Of a DNA stretch of 64,000 bases, positions 17,213 through 25,325 are shown in pieces (positions within the stretch are counted from its first letter, which is position 1; the number at the start of each line of letters is the position of its first letter). Source of the stretch: Pseudomonas cerasi (GTDB lineage Bacteria; Pseudomonadota; Gammaproteobacteria; Pseudomonadales; Pseudomonadaceae); NCBI RefSeq assembly GCF_900074915.1, contig NZ_LT222319.1:3567001-3631000 (forward strand). Reading direction: 5' to 3'. A program made the position numbers and the translations under genes. The notes under the pieces are model-generated. The model did not search any database. It was not told where the DNA came from and was given only the letters and a program-made list of their open reading frames with translations.

Positions 17213-17280
17213 GTGTTCTCCGGTATGCCCACGCGGAGCATGGGCACGATAGTGTTCTCCGGCACGCCCTAGGCGCGATA
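17213..17280. repeat. REP-type repeat, two partial copies
   Basis: Two direct copies begin GTGTTCTCCGG (17213 and 17252) and end CGATA. The first contains the inverted pair TGCCCACGCGGAGCATGGGCA (hairpin at about 17226-17246), a sequence of the REP class widespread between genes in P. syringae. The second copy is shortened. It lies between the convergent fabB and dienelactone hydrolase genes. Confidence 0.65.
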
Positions 17281-17289
17281 GGTATTCAT

Positions 17290-18018
17290 TCAGCCGAACA
17301 CTTCTTTCAGCAAATCATGCATCGACTTGAACGCGCGGTTCGACACTTTGGCGTCGTACATCATCATGCCCGGCACGTTGGCGTGCGGATCTGTGAAGGA
17401 GTGGAATGCACCACCGTAGCTGTACAGTTGCCAGTCCACGCCAGCGGCGTTCATCTCGTCTTCGAAAGCCGGTAGTTGCTCTTTCGGCACCAACGGGTCA
17501 GAAGCACCGTGCAGGACCAGCACCGAGCCCTTGATGTTTTTGGCGTCAGCCGGGTTAGGCGTATCCAGCGTGCCGTGGAAGGAAATCGCGGCTTTCAGTT
17601 CAGCACCGGTACGCGCAAGCTCCAGAGAGCAGCAGCCGCCGAAGCAGAAGCCGAAGGTTGCGATTCTGCTTGAGTCCAGAGCCACATCCCCCTGGCTCAA
17701 CAACTGGTCGAGTCCTGCCTGCATACGCTTGCGCAGCAGGCTGCGATCGTTCTTGAGCGGCGTCATGGCAGCGCCCGCCTCGTCATTGTTACCGGGGCGA
17801 ATCTGCTGACCATACAGGTCAGCCAGCAACACGACATAGCCCTCGGCTGCTACCGCTTTGGCGATGTCTTCGGCGCCCTCGCTGACACCCATCCAGTTGG
17901 GCGCCATCAACAGACCTGGCTGTGCAACAGTAGCATGGGTGTCGTACACCAGACGGCTTTCATAGGGCTGACCATCAATCTGATAGACCACAGAACGAAT
18001 TTCGATATTGCTGCTCAT
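17290..18018 (-). CDS. Dienelactone hydrolase family protein
   Basis: A 242-residue alpha/beta hydrolase. The nucleophile is Cys, in the motif GFCFGGCCSLEL (about residue 124), as in dienelactone hydrolase rather than serine esterases. VLHGASDPLVP supplies the Asp and GGAFHSFTDP the His. Classical members open dienelactone rings in chlorocatechol breakdown, but most chromosomal copies in Pseudomonas have no known substrate, and no catabolic genes are nearby. ATG 18018 has CAGGAG upstream; the longer frame is rejected. It lies directly downstream of htpG in the same direction but behind a terminator. Confidence 0.88.
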   Translation of the reverse strand: MSSNIEIRSVVYQIDGQPYESRLVYDTHATVAQPGLLMAPNWMGVSEGAEDIAKAVAAEGYVVLLADLYGQQIRPGNNDEAGAAMTPLKNDRSLLRKRMQAGLDQLLSQGDVALDSSRIATFGFCFGGCCSLELARTGAELKAAISFHGTLDTPNPADAKNIKGSVLVLHGASDPLVPKEQLPAFEDEMNAAGVDWQLYSYGGAFHSFTDPHANVPGMMMYDAKVSNRAFKSMHDLLKEVFG

Positions 18019-18070
18019 TACTGACTCCTGATCGTTGGAGAGATGAAAGACGTGTCGCGGGAACTGAAAC

Positions 18071-18096
18071 AAAAAACCCGCCGAGGCGGGTTTCTT
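18071..18096 (-). terminator. Rho-independent terminator after htpG
   Basis: AACCCGC and GCGGGTT form a stem with a 4-base loop; on the minus strand a run of T follows. It sits just past the htpG stop at 18109. Confidence 0.85.
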
Positions 18097-18108
18097 GTCA
18101 ACCGGCTA

Positions 18109-20016
18109 TCAAACCGACAGTTCTACCAGCAACTTGTTCAGACGGCGCACGTAAGCGGCCGGATCCTTGAGGCTGTCACCGGCGGCCAGCGCCGCCTGAT
18201 CGAACAGGATGTGCGACAGATCGCCGAAGCGGTCTTCGCTCTGTTCGGCATCAAGCTTGCCGATCAACGGGTGAGCCGGGTTGAATTCGAAGATAGGCTT
18301 GGAGTCTGGCACCTTCTGCCCGCTGGCCTCCAGAATCTGACGCATTTGCAGCCCCATATCCTGCTCGCCAATGGCCAGAATCGCAGGCGAATCGGTCAGA
18401 CGATGGGAAACCCGCACTTCGCTCACCGATTCACCCAGCGCGGCTTTCAGGCGCTCGATCAGGCCTTCCTTGTCCTTGGCGATCTCTTCCTGAGCCTTCT
18501 TGTCCTCTTCGGAGTCAAGATTGCCCAGATCCAGGTCACCACGCGCCACATCCACAAAGCCCTTGCCATCGAAGTCGCTCAGGTAGCTCATCAGCCACTC
18601 GTCGATACGATCGGTGAGCAGCAGCACTTCGATGCCCTTCTTGCGGAAGACCTCAAGGTGCGGGCTGTTCTTGACCTGTGCGTAGGATTCGCCAGTGAGG
18701 TAGTAAATCTTGTCCTGACCTTCCTTGGCACGCGCCAGGTACTCGGCCAGAGAAACGCTCTGTTCGCCGCTGTCGTCGGACGTCGATGCGAAACGCAGCA
18801 GACCGGCAATTTTTTCCTTGTTGGCGAAGTCTTCTGCAGGACCTTCCTTTAGGACCTGACCAAAGTTTTTCCAGAAACCCTTGTACTTCTCGGGCTCGTT
18901 TTTCGCCAGCTTCTCCAGCATGTCCAGCACGCGCTTGGTCAACGCCGACTTCATCGAGTCGATGATCGGGTCTTTCTGCAGGATTTCGCGGGAAACGTTC
19001 AGCGACAGGTCATTGGAGTCGACCACGCCCTTGACGAAGCGCATGTACAGCGGCAGGAACGACTCTGCCTGATCCATCACGAACACGCGCTGTACGTAAA
19101 GCTTGAGGCCACGCGGGGCGTCACGCTGATACAGATCGAACGGCGCACGCGCAGGCACGTACAGCAGCGAGGTGTATTCCAGCTTGCCTTCGACCTTGTT
19201 ATGGCTCCAGCTCAGCGGGTTCTCGTAGTCGTGCGCGACATGCTTGTAGAACTCCTGATACTCCTCGTCCTTCACCTCGGTGCGCGGACGGGTCCAGAGT
19301 GCGCTGGCGCGGTTGACGGTTTCCCACTCCAGCGCCGGCGCCTCCTCGCCTTCGGCTGCCGGAGCCTGCTCTTTGGGCAGTTCGATCGGCAAGGCGATAT
19401 GGTCGGAGTATTTCTTGATGATGTTACGCAGGCGGTAGCCGTCAGCGAATTCCTCTTCACCGTTTTTCAGGTGCAGAACAATGCGGGTGCCACGATCAGC
19501 CTTGTCGACGGTGGCAACTTCGAACTCGCCTTCGCCCTTGGAGGACCAGTGCACGCCTTCGCTCGCTGGCGTGCCGGCACGGCGGCTGAACACTTCGACC
19601 TGATCGGCTACGATGAACGCCGAGTAGAAGCCCACGCCGAACTGACCGATCAGGTGCGAGTCCTTCTTCTGGTCGCCCGACAGGTTTTTCATGAAATCAG
19701 CGGTGCCGGACTTGGCGATCGTGCCCAGGTGGGTGATCACGTCTTCACGGCTCATACCGATGCCGTTGTCTTCAAGCGTAACGGTCTTCGCGTCCTTGTC
19801 GAAGCTCACACGAATTTTCAGCTCCGCGCCGCCTTCCAGCAACTCGGGCGTGGACAACGCTTCAAAACGCAATTTGTCGACCGCGTCAGACGCGTTCGAG
19901 ATCAATTCGCGAAGGAAAATTTCCTTGTTGGAATACAGCGAATGGATCATGAGGTGCAGCAGTTGCTTTACCTCGGTCTGGAAGCCCAGGGTTTCCTTTT
20001 GAGTTTCCACACTCAT
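18109..20016 (-). CDS. htpG: Molecular chaperone HtpG (Hsp90)
   Basis: A 635-residue bacterial Hsp90. The N-terminal ATPase domain shows LRELISNASDAVDKLR, LEDNGIGMSREDV and IGQFGVGFYSAFIVAD; the middle domain carries LYVQRVFVMD and NVSREILQ; the C-terminal dimerisation part ends LNKLLVELSV. It refolds client proteins in the cytoplasm using ATP. The family start MSVETQKETLGFQTE is used (ATG 20016); ATG 20022, six bases upstream, is closer to GGAG and could also serve. A good heat-shock promoter pattern lies about 75 bp upstream, and a terminator follows. Confidence 0.96.
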   Translation of the reverse strand: MSVETQKETLGFQTEVKQLLHLMIHSLYSNKEIFLRELISNASDAVDKLRFEALSTPELLEGGAELKIRVSFDKDAKTVTLEDNGIGMSREDVITHLGTIAKSGTADFMKNLSGDQKKDSHLIGQFGVGFYSAFIVADQVEVFSRRAGTPASEGVHWSSKGEGEFEVATVDKADRGTRIVLHLKNGEEEFADGYRLRNIIKKYSDHIALPIELPKEQAPAAEGEEAPALEWETVNRASALWTRPRTEVKDEEYQEFYKHVAHDYENPLSWSHNKVEGKLEYTSLLYVPARAPFDLYQRDAPRGLKLYVQRVFVMDQAESFLPLYMRFVKGVVDSNDLSLNVSREILQKDPIIDSMKSALTKRVLDMLEKLAKNEPEKYKGFWKNFGQVLKEGPAEDFANKEKIAGLLRFASTSDDSGEQSVSLAEYLARAKEGQDKIYYLTGESYAQVKNSPHLEVFRKKGIEVLLLTDRIDEWLMSYLSDFDGKGFVDVARGDLDLGNLDSEEDKKAQEEIAKDKEGLIERLKAALGESVSEVRVSHRLTDSPAILAIGEQDMGLQMRQILEASGQKVPDSKPIFEFNPAHPLIGKLDAEQSEDRFGDLSHILFDQAALAAGDSLKDPAAYVRRLNKLLVELSV

Positions 20017-20092
20017 AATCATCAAACTCCGATCTGGATGGTATAAGCCGTCACGGTCAGGCAGCAGCCTGTGTGACAGCGGGTAGTCATCA

Positions 20093-20120
20093 AGGTGGGG
20101 GCTGGGCCGGGGATTTCAAG
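20093..20120 (-). promoter_or_regulatory. Sigma-32-type heat-shock promoter for htpG
   Basis: Read on the minus strand, CTTGAAA (20120-20114) is followed after 13 bases by CCCCACCT (20100-20093), close to the heat-shock consensus CTTGAAA and CCCCATNT. It lies about 77 bp before the htpG start, and htpG is a well-known member of this regulon. Confidence 0.7.
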
Positions 20121-20268
20121 AGCCAATGATGCGTGGAGCATGTTTCGTGCACCGGTCACAAGGCGAACCGGCTTGCTCGGCGCTCACCGGAAAGGCTCAT
20201 GATCGGCCCGGTTTCATCAGTGTGTAACGGCCGTGCAACAGCGCTCCCCATTATTGTCGTCACGGGTG

Positions 20269-20296
20269 GAACTTAACTCGCGGGGGCAGGCTCTTA
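20269..20296 (+). promoter_or_regulatory. AlgU (sigma-22)-like promoter for the small lipoprotein
   Basis: GAACTT is followed after 17 bases by TCTTA, resembling the AlgU/RpoE consensus (GAACTT, 16-17 bases, TCTGA). It ends 33 bp before the lipoprotein ATG. Small lipoproteins of this kind are often envelope-stress induced in Pseudomonas. The match of the -10 part is imperfect. Confidence 0.45.
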
Positions 20297-20329
20297 GGCT
20301 CGTGAATACTTAATAAGGAGAAACACCCC

Positions 20330-20590
20330 ATGCGTAAATCTTTAGCCTATGCCTTGATGCTTTCTGCCACCCTGGGCCTTGCCGCCTGTGACAAAAAGTC
20401 CGAAAACACTCAGCAAGATGCCAACAAGGCAGCTCAGCAGTCCCAGGAGTCGATGGAAAAGGCTCAGGAAAAAGTGAACGACGCGGCCAAGGAAAGCCAG
20501 GAAGCCGCTCAGAAGAACGCTGAAGCCGCTCAGCAGCGCGCCAATGAAAACGCCGACAAGGCGCCAGAAGCAGCACCAGCCACCAAGTAA
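20330..20590 (+). CDS. Small helical lipoprotein
   Basis: An 86-residue protein with a lipoprotein signal (MRKSLAYALMLSATLGLAAC; lipobox LAAC, Cys20 to be lipidated). The residue after Cys is Asp, which in enterics favours retention in the inner membrane; the rule is less strict in Pseudomonas. The mature part is a single Ala/Gln/Glu/Lys-rich helix with repeats such as AAQQSQESMEKAQEKV and EAAQKNAEAAQQ, likely a coiled coil. AAGGAG lies upstream. An AlgU-like promoter precedes it and a terminator follows, so it is a single-gene unit, perhaps stress-induced. No specific function is known to me. Confidence 0.85.
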   Translation: MRKSLAYALMLSATLGLAACDKKSENTQQDANKAAQQSQESMEKAQEKVNDAAKESQEAAQKNAEAAQQRANENADKAPEAAPATK

Positions 20591-20612
20591 GGCTGATACG
20601 CTCGCAGAACTA

Positions 20613-20639
20613 AAAAGGCCCGCTTATAGCGGGCCTTTT
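20613..20639 (+). terminator. Rho-independent terminator after the lipoprotein gene
   Basis: AAAAGGCCCGC and GCGGGCCTTTT form a stem around TTATA, followed by T residues, 22 bases after the stop codon. Confidence 0.9.
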
Positions 20640-20683
20640 CATGCAACACGGTTTTTCCTGCGCAATCGTCTAACGCACGGCCT

Positions 20684-21997
20684 TCAAGCCAGCGCCTCGC
20701 TACGCTTGCCCATGGCCCTGTCGACCACCACCGCGACCGCCAGCGTGACAACAGCAGGCACCAGCCACGCGAGCCCCTGATCACCCAGCGGCAGATGGCT
20801 CAGAACATCGGGCAGCGCGTCGGCGAAACCGGCGCCCTTCAGCGCATCGATCAGGCCAAACACCAGCGAAACCAGCATCACAGGTGCCACTACGCGTCCC
20901 TGGCTCTGCCAGAGCTCCTTGCAGAAGCTCAGCGCGACCAGAACGATGCACGGCGGATAAATCGCCGTGAGCACCGGAATCGAAAACTGGATCAGTTTGG
21001 TCAACCCGAGATTGGACACCAGCAGCGAGAACACGGCGAGGATAATCACCAGCGTTCTGTAGGACAGCGGCAGCACCTTGGCAAAGTATTCGGCGCAGGC
21101 ACAGGTCAGGCCTACTGCAGTGACCAGACACGCCAGGGAAATCAGCACGGCAAGGAACCCGCTGCCCAGCGAACCGAAGGTGTGTTGCACGTAGGCATGC
21201 AGAACCGCTGCGCCATTGCTCGCACCGGCCGCCACGGCGTGGCTGCCGGAACCAAGGCGAAACAGACTGACATACACCAGCGCCAACCCCACCCCGGCGA
21301 TCAGCCCGGCAATGATCGCGTAGCGAGTGATCAGACGGGGCGATTCGACACCGCGAGAGCGGATCGCATTGACGATAACGATACCGAAGACCAGCGCCCC
21401 CAGCGTATCCATGGTCAGGTAACCATTGATGAACCCCTGGGAAAACGGTGCTGCGGCGTACGCGGGCTCCGCCTCCCCTATTCCACCCGCCGGCAAGGCG
21501 AATGCCGCAATGCCCAGAACCGCCAGCGCAATGATCTTCAGCGGCGCCAGAAAGCGTCCGACGGTATCGAGCAAGCGCCCCGGGTACAGCGAAACCCAGA
21601 ACACCACCAGAAAGTACACCAGGCTGTAGAGAAACAATGCCATCGGGGTGTCGCCGGTCAGAGGCGCCAGACCGACTTCGAACGATACCGTGGCGGTACG
21701 TGGCGTGGCGAACAACGGACCGACCGCCAGATAGCAGACGGCAGCGAGCGCCCCGCCAGCGATCTTGCCAATCGGGCTGCTCAGGGCATCCATCGCGCCG
21801 CCGACCCTGGCCAGAGCAATCACGGTAATGACCGGCAAGCCAACCGCAGTGACCAGAAAGCCCAGCGCTGCCATCCACACATGCGGCCCGGCTTGCAGGC
21901 CGACTATAGGGGGAAAGATGATGTTGCCAGCCCCGACGAACAGGGCAAATGTCATAAAACCGAGTGCCAGGATGTCCTGGCCTTTCAACACTTTCAT
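20684..21997 (-). CDS. brnQ: Branched-chain amino acid transporter (LIVCS family)
   Basis: A 437-residue inner-membrane carrier with about 12 hydrophobic segments. The start LKGQDILALGFMTFALFVGAGNIIFPP is the signature of the BrnQ/BraB/BraZ family, sodium- or proton-coupled importers of Leu, Ile and Val. ATG 21997 (MKVLKGQD) matches homologues; the longer frame adds no sensible sequence. In P. aeruginosa the homologue braB lies next to sucD; here the same neighbours are separated by the GNAT gene and the IS66-type element. Confidence 0.92.
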   Translation of the reverse strand: MKVLKGQDILALGFMTFALFVGAGNIIFPPIVGLQAGPHVWMAALGFLVTAVGLPVITVIALARVGGAMDALSSPIGKIAGGALAAVCYLAVGPLFATPRTATVSFEVGLAPLTGDTPMALFLYSLVYFLVVFWVSLYPGRLLDTVGRFLAPLKIIALAVLGIAAFALPAGGIGEAEPAYAAAPFSQGFINGYLTMDTLGALVFGIVIVNAIRSRGVESPRLITRYAIIAGLIAGVGLALVYVSLFRLGSGSHAVAAGASNGAAVLHAYVQHTFGSLGSGFLAVLISLACLVTAVGLTCACAEYFAKVLPLSYRTLVIILAVFSLLVSNLGLTKLIQFSIPVLTAIYPPCIVLVALSFCKELWQSQGRVVAPVMLVSLVFGLIDALKGAGFADALPDVLSHLPLGDQGLAWLVPAVVTLAVAVVVDRAMGKRSEALA

Positions 21998-22297
21998 TAC
22001 GAGGGACCACACGGAATCGAAAAAGGGATGGGACGTCACCCATGAATGGGGCAGACGCAGCCCGTCGGCGTAAGACGTGGCAGTACCTTGCGAAACGCCC
22101 CTCGTGAGGGCAACGCAAAAACGGCGGACAGGGTAGCCAACTTCGCTCGAAAATGCACTGTCTCAGGGCGAACCACCCGACGACGCACCCTGAACTGGCA
22201 GCTGCAAAAGCCGCGATAAAACGAGAAATGCCTGACAGACCAACCGTTTCCTGACAGATAGATTGGGCTTCCTCTCTATACCCGGCAGCTTACTTCC

Positions 22298-22860
22298 GTG
22301 CCTGACATCACCCATCCGAGTGCGATACCCACGCCGACCCTGTATTCGCCACGACTGGTCCTGCGCCCGTTGCAGCTTGAAGACGCCGAAGCGATGCAAC
22401 ACCTGTTCAACCAATGGGAAGTGGTGCGTTATCTGCCCCACCACGTGCCCTGGCCCTCCCCTGACGGAGAAGCGCTGCGTTATAGCCGCGAGGACGCCTT
22501 GCCAGCCATGCAGGACGGTGAAGAGTGGCACTGGTCTATTCGTCTTTGCGGCGAGCAGGATAATCTGATCGGCGCCGTGTGCATGATGGATGAGCCAGAC
22601 AACAATCGCGGGTTGTGGCTTTCCACACCCTATCAGGGGCTGGGCCTGATGTCGGAGGTCTGCGTGGCCATCGACCGTTTCTGGTTTGAAACCCTTAAAC
22701 GACCCGTTTGCGTGTGGCCAAATCGGCCTTGAATGAAGCGTCGTGCCGCCTGTCGCGGCGCGAAGGCATGCGCCTTGTGACCGTTCAGGAAGCACAGTTT
22801 GTTTGCGGGACCACTCAGGAACAGATATGGGAATTGACCTGTCAGGAATGGCAGATGAAT
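22298..22860 (+). pseudogene. GNAT acetyltransferase, frameshifted and interrupted by an IS66-type element
   Basis: The N-terminal frame from GTG 22298 gives a GNAT domain (SPRLVLRPLQLEDAEAM, then IGAVCMMDEPDNNRGLWLSTPYQGLGLMSEV) but stops at 22732 after a change of frame. The rest of the domain (LRVAKSALNEASCRLSRREGMR and onward) is in another frame from 22708. Adding one T to the TTT at 22707-22709 joins them as RPVLRVAKSALNEAS. The second frame then enters the IS66-type element at 22861. Across the element, bases 27681-27692 (AAC AAT CGA TAG) supply the original end, so the intact gene would encode about 191 residues. Two independent lesions show that the gene is dead. The substrate is unknown; RimJ/RimL-type proteins look similar. 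Confidence 0.8.
22853..22860. repeat. Target duplication, left copy (AGATGAAT)
   Basis: AGATGAAT directly precedes the left terminal repeat and matches 27673-27680 exactly. Eight bases is the usual IS66 target duplication. Confidence 0.8.
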
Positions 22861-22876
22861 GTAAGCATCCCGCTAA
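22861..22876. repeat. Left terminal inverted repeat of the IS66-type element
   Basis: GTAAGCATCCCGCTAA matches the reverse complement of 27657-27672 at 12 of 16 positions. The 5'-GTA start is typical of IS66 elements. Confidence 0.75.
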
Positions 22877-22951
22877 TACACGTTGATTTTAGATATGGCA
22901 CGCGAAGCAGTGCCCGCTTCTTGATAGATGCTTAGCTGAAGGGATTAGTAA

Positions 22952-23722
22952 TTATCGTGCCGGCAAAGCCGGCTCGGCGGGACGTGTCGCATTCCGCACT
23001 ACTGATCTCTCCATTTCTTTGTTTTCCAGCATGATCCCGAATCGGCCAGACAGCTCCTTTCGTCCCTTGGATGTCAATGCGAGTGCCCGACTATCAAGGT
23101 CTTGGATAACCCACTTGCGACTTATGACCGTCTGTAGAAAAGCCGCTCCGAGTGCTCCGGCAAGATGAGGGCGCCGCATGCTCCAGTCCAGGCAGGAGCA
23201 CGCGAAACGACGCCGTTGTGCCCTTACTTCTTCTATCTCGATACCTAGATCGGTCATGGCTTTTTCGCCGCTCATCGTGAGCTGATACATACGCTCCCCA
23301 GAAACCGACACGGTTAACCAGCCTGACTCCATGAAATAGTCATGCAGTTGTACAGCCAGTGTTCCTGCCATGTGGTCATAACAGGTACGCGCGAACTGCA
23401 ATCGGGTTGGGGTCGTGGACACATATCGTGTATCTGCGTTTTGGCTGATCACCATGAGGGCCTCAATAGCCTGGGCCACTTGCGCGTCAGCCAGACTGTA
23501 GTAGCGATGCCTGCCCTGCGTGTGCAACCGTACCAATCCGTCCTCTTTTAGTCTTGTCAAATGCGCGCTCGCCGTGGATGCACTCACGTCGGCGATGACG
23601 GCCATTTCGGTACTGGTACGGGCGTGGCCGTCCATCAGCGAACAAAGCATTTTCGTCCTCGCTGATTCGGCAATAGCGCCGGCTACCCGAGAAATCGCGG
23701 TGTCATTGCTTCGAGCATCCAT
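22952..23722 (-). CDS. ArsR-like winged-helix regulator (passenger)
   Basis: A 256-residue regulator with an N-terminal ArsR-type winged helix (about residues 10-95): ARTKMLCSLMDG, the recognition helix SASTASAHLTRLKEDGLV, and the wing TQGRHRYYSLAD. The 160-residue C-terminal part is longer than in metal-sensing ArsR proteins and contains Cys residues (FACSCLDWSMRRPHLAGALG), but I see no clear metal site; it may bind a small molecule. ATG 23722 has AGGAGCG at a good distance. It is divergent from the P450 gene by 74 bp, with a perfect palindrome in between overlapping its own ribosome site, so it probably represses itself and the P450-ABM pair. Confidence 0.82.
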   Translation of the reverse strand: MDARSNDTAISRVAGAIAESARTKMLCSLMDGHARTSTEMAVIADVSASTASAHLTRLKEDGLVRLHTQGRHRYYSLADAQVAQAIEALMVISQNADTRYVSTTPTRLQFARTCYDHMAGTLAVQLHDYFMESGWLTVSVSGERMYQLTMSGEKAMTDLGIEIEEVRAQRRRFACSCLDWSMRRPHLAGALGAAFLQTVISRKWVIQDLDSRALALTSKGRKELSGRFGIMLENKEMERSVVRNATRPAEPALPAR

Positions 23723-23724
23723 AT

Positions 23725-23740
23725 TTCGCTCCTGAGCGAA
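23725..23740. promoter_or_regulatory. Perfect palindrome between regulator and P450 genes, candidate operator
   Basis: TTCGCTC and GAGCGAA form 7-bp perfect arms around two bases. It overlaps the ribosome site of the ArsR-like gene and lies 57 bp before the P450 ATG, a good position for autorepression and control of both promoters. Binding by the regulator is inferred. Confidence 0.55.
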
Positions 23741-23796
23741 TCATCACCATGGGGGATGTTCGATAGTAGCCGTTCTTTGTGAACAGGACTTCCGGA

Positions 23797-24957
23797 ATGA
23801 CGCCTTTTGAAGCAGCTACCCATACTGATCCCTACGTTTATTACTCAGGTCTCAGGCGACAAAACGGCCTGCTATTCGATGCAGACCTTCGTTTATGGAT
23901 TGCAAGTAGTGCCAAAGTTGTCGAAGCCATTCTGGGGCATCCCGACTGTCGGGTGCGTCCGCTAAACGAGCCGATTCCTCCCGCGATTGCGCAAGGAGTG
24001 GCAGGAATGATTTTCGGTCGTTTGATGCGCATGAATGAGGGCCCGCAGCACCTGTGCCCCAGGATGGCTATCGAACCTGCCTTGGCCTCTGTCGAGACAG
24101 ATAGCATCGCAGACATCGTGTCACGTGTGGTCGAGACCCTCGATAACCCGGTCGAAAACCTAGATGAGTTGATGTTCACGTTACCGGTTTCCGTTATTGC
24201 CGTCTTGATAGGCCTTCCATCCAGCCGGCTACAGGAAGTAGCGAGGCTGACACGGGATTTTGTCGCCTGCCTATCGCCGTTAAGCGACGAAATTCAACTC
24301 GGTGAAGCTAATTCCGGGGCCACTCGACTTAGTCAATTATTCAGCGCGCTGCTGAGTAACGACGATGAAAGTAGCCGCTTCTTGAGCCATATCTGGAGCG
24401 GATGCGAAGCCACCGCCTGGAGAGATCATGATGCATTGATCGCTAACCTGATCGGTCTGTTGTCACAGACCTGCGAAGCCACCGCAGGCCTGATCGGCAA
24501 TACCCTTGTAGCGCTCCATTGTAACCCTGATCTGATTAAAGACATGCAACCTACGCAGATGCTCGTTGCAGACTTGGTGGAAGAGGTAGCTCGCTACGAC
24601 TCGCCCGTGCAAAACACCCGGCGATTCGTTGCGAAGCGATGCACTATCGGGGGCAGTGTCTTGGAGGCGGGCGATACCGTTCTAGTGTTGCTCGCTTCAG
24701 CCAATAGGGATCCCTACGCGAACCCAGACCCCGATAGACTCTTGGCCAAACGAACGCAACGACGAACCTTCAGCTTCGGCTCAGGAAGACATCAATGTCC
24801 AGGCCAGCATATTGCATTGACTATCGCCTCTGAGGCGATTTTGGCATGGCTGCATCGACAACCAGCCTCATCTGCTCGTCCTTACCGGTGGAGTTATTTG
24901 CCCTCCCTTAATGGTCGTATCCCTCATTTTTATCGTGATCGGGAAACTCAGCAATGA
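23797..24957 (+). CDS. Cytochrome P450 (passenger), unusual I helix
   Basis: A 386-residue bacterial class P450. The heme-thiolate loop is FSFGSGRHQCPGQ with Cys334, the K-helix ExxR is E263-R266 (EVARYDSPVQ), and the C-helix HxxxR is H85-R89. In the I helix the usual (A/G)Gx(E/D)T reads QTCEAT at about 224-229: the acid is Glu227 but the next residue, normally the Thr that helps oxygen activation, is Ala228. Some biosynthetic or peroxide-using P450s also lack this Thr. No ferredoxin or reductase is encoded in the element. ATG 23797 has AGGA upstream and is preferred to GTG 23779. Its stop overlaps the ABM gene start by four bases. The substrate is unknown. Confidence 0.88.
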   Translation: MTPFEAATHTDPYVYYSGLRRQNGLLFDADLRLWIASSAKVVEAILGHPDCRVRPLNEPIPPAIAQGVAGMIFGRLMRMNEGPQHLCPRMAIEPALASVETDSIADIVSRVVETLDNPVENLDELMFTLPVSVIAVLIGLPSSRLQEVARLTRDFVACLSPLSDEIQLGEANSGATRLSQLFSALLSNDDESSRFLSHIWSGCEATAWRDHDALIANLIGLLSQTCEATAGLIGNTLVALHCNPDLIKDMQPTQMLVADLVEEVARYDSPVQNTRRFVAKRCTIGGSVLEAGDTVLVLLASANRDPYANPDPDRLLAKRTQRRTFSFGSGRHQCPGQHIALTIASEAILAWLHRQPASSARPYRWSYLPSLNGRIPHFYRDRETQQ

Positions 24958-25298
24958 TCGCAGTTATCTTTGAAGCATGGCCTCATGAGGAGCAATACCA
25001 GCGGTATCTTGACCTTGCCGCTGAACTGAAACCATTGCTAGCAGAGCTGGATGGTTTCATCTCAGTTGAGCGTTTCCAAAGCCTAAGTGAACCAGGAAAG
25101 GTTCTCTCACTGTCATTTTGGCGTGACGAGGACGCTATTAAGCGGTGGCGCGGCCTTGAGCTACATCGTTCGGCCCAATTAGCAGGCCGTAGGCAGGTTT
25201 TCGATGACTATCACCTGCGCATCGCCCAAGTAGTTCGAGATTATAGTCTTGAGGATCGTGATCAAGCGCCGAGCGATAGCAAACAAGCTCATGAATGA
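24954..25298 (+). CDS. ABM-fold (antibiotic biosynthesis monooxygenase-like) protein (passenger)
   Basis: A 114-residue protein with the dimeric alpha-beta barrel pattern: a first strand MIAVIFEAWP, helix QYQRYLDLAAELKPLLAELDGF, strands FISVERFQ and KVLSLSFWRDEDAIKRWR, and a His in ELHRSAQ. These features fit the ABM/YgiN group, cofactor-free monooxygenases or small-molecule binding proteins. It is translationally coupled to the P450 (ATGA overlap), so the two probably act on the same compound. A catalytic residue cannot be fixed from sequence alone. The hydrophilic C-terminal 20 residues extend past the domain. Confidence 0.78.
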   Translation: MIAVIFEAWPHEEQYQRYLDLAAELKPLLAELDGFISVERFQSLSEPGKVLSLSFWRDEDAIKRWRGLELHRSAQLAGRRQVFDDYHLRIAQVVRDYSLEDRDQAPSDSKQAHE

Positions 25299-25325
25299 AA
25301 GAACTGCTTTGTGATCTTTTCCATT

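Noticed and set aside
22851..22860. A longer (9-base) flanking repeat CAGATGAAT at the element
   Set aside because: The ninth base, C at 22852 and 27672, is better explained as the last base of the right terminal repeat (giving GTA at both ends), leaving the 8-bp duplication expected of IS66.
25299..25325. An IS66 terminal repeat between tnpC and the ABM gene, which would make a plain IS66 next to unrelated genes
   Set aside because: No GTAAGC-like sequence is present there, and the true second end with matching duplication is at 22861.
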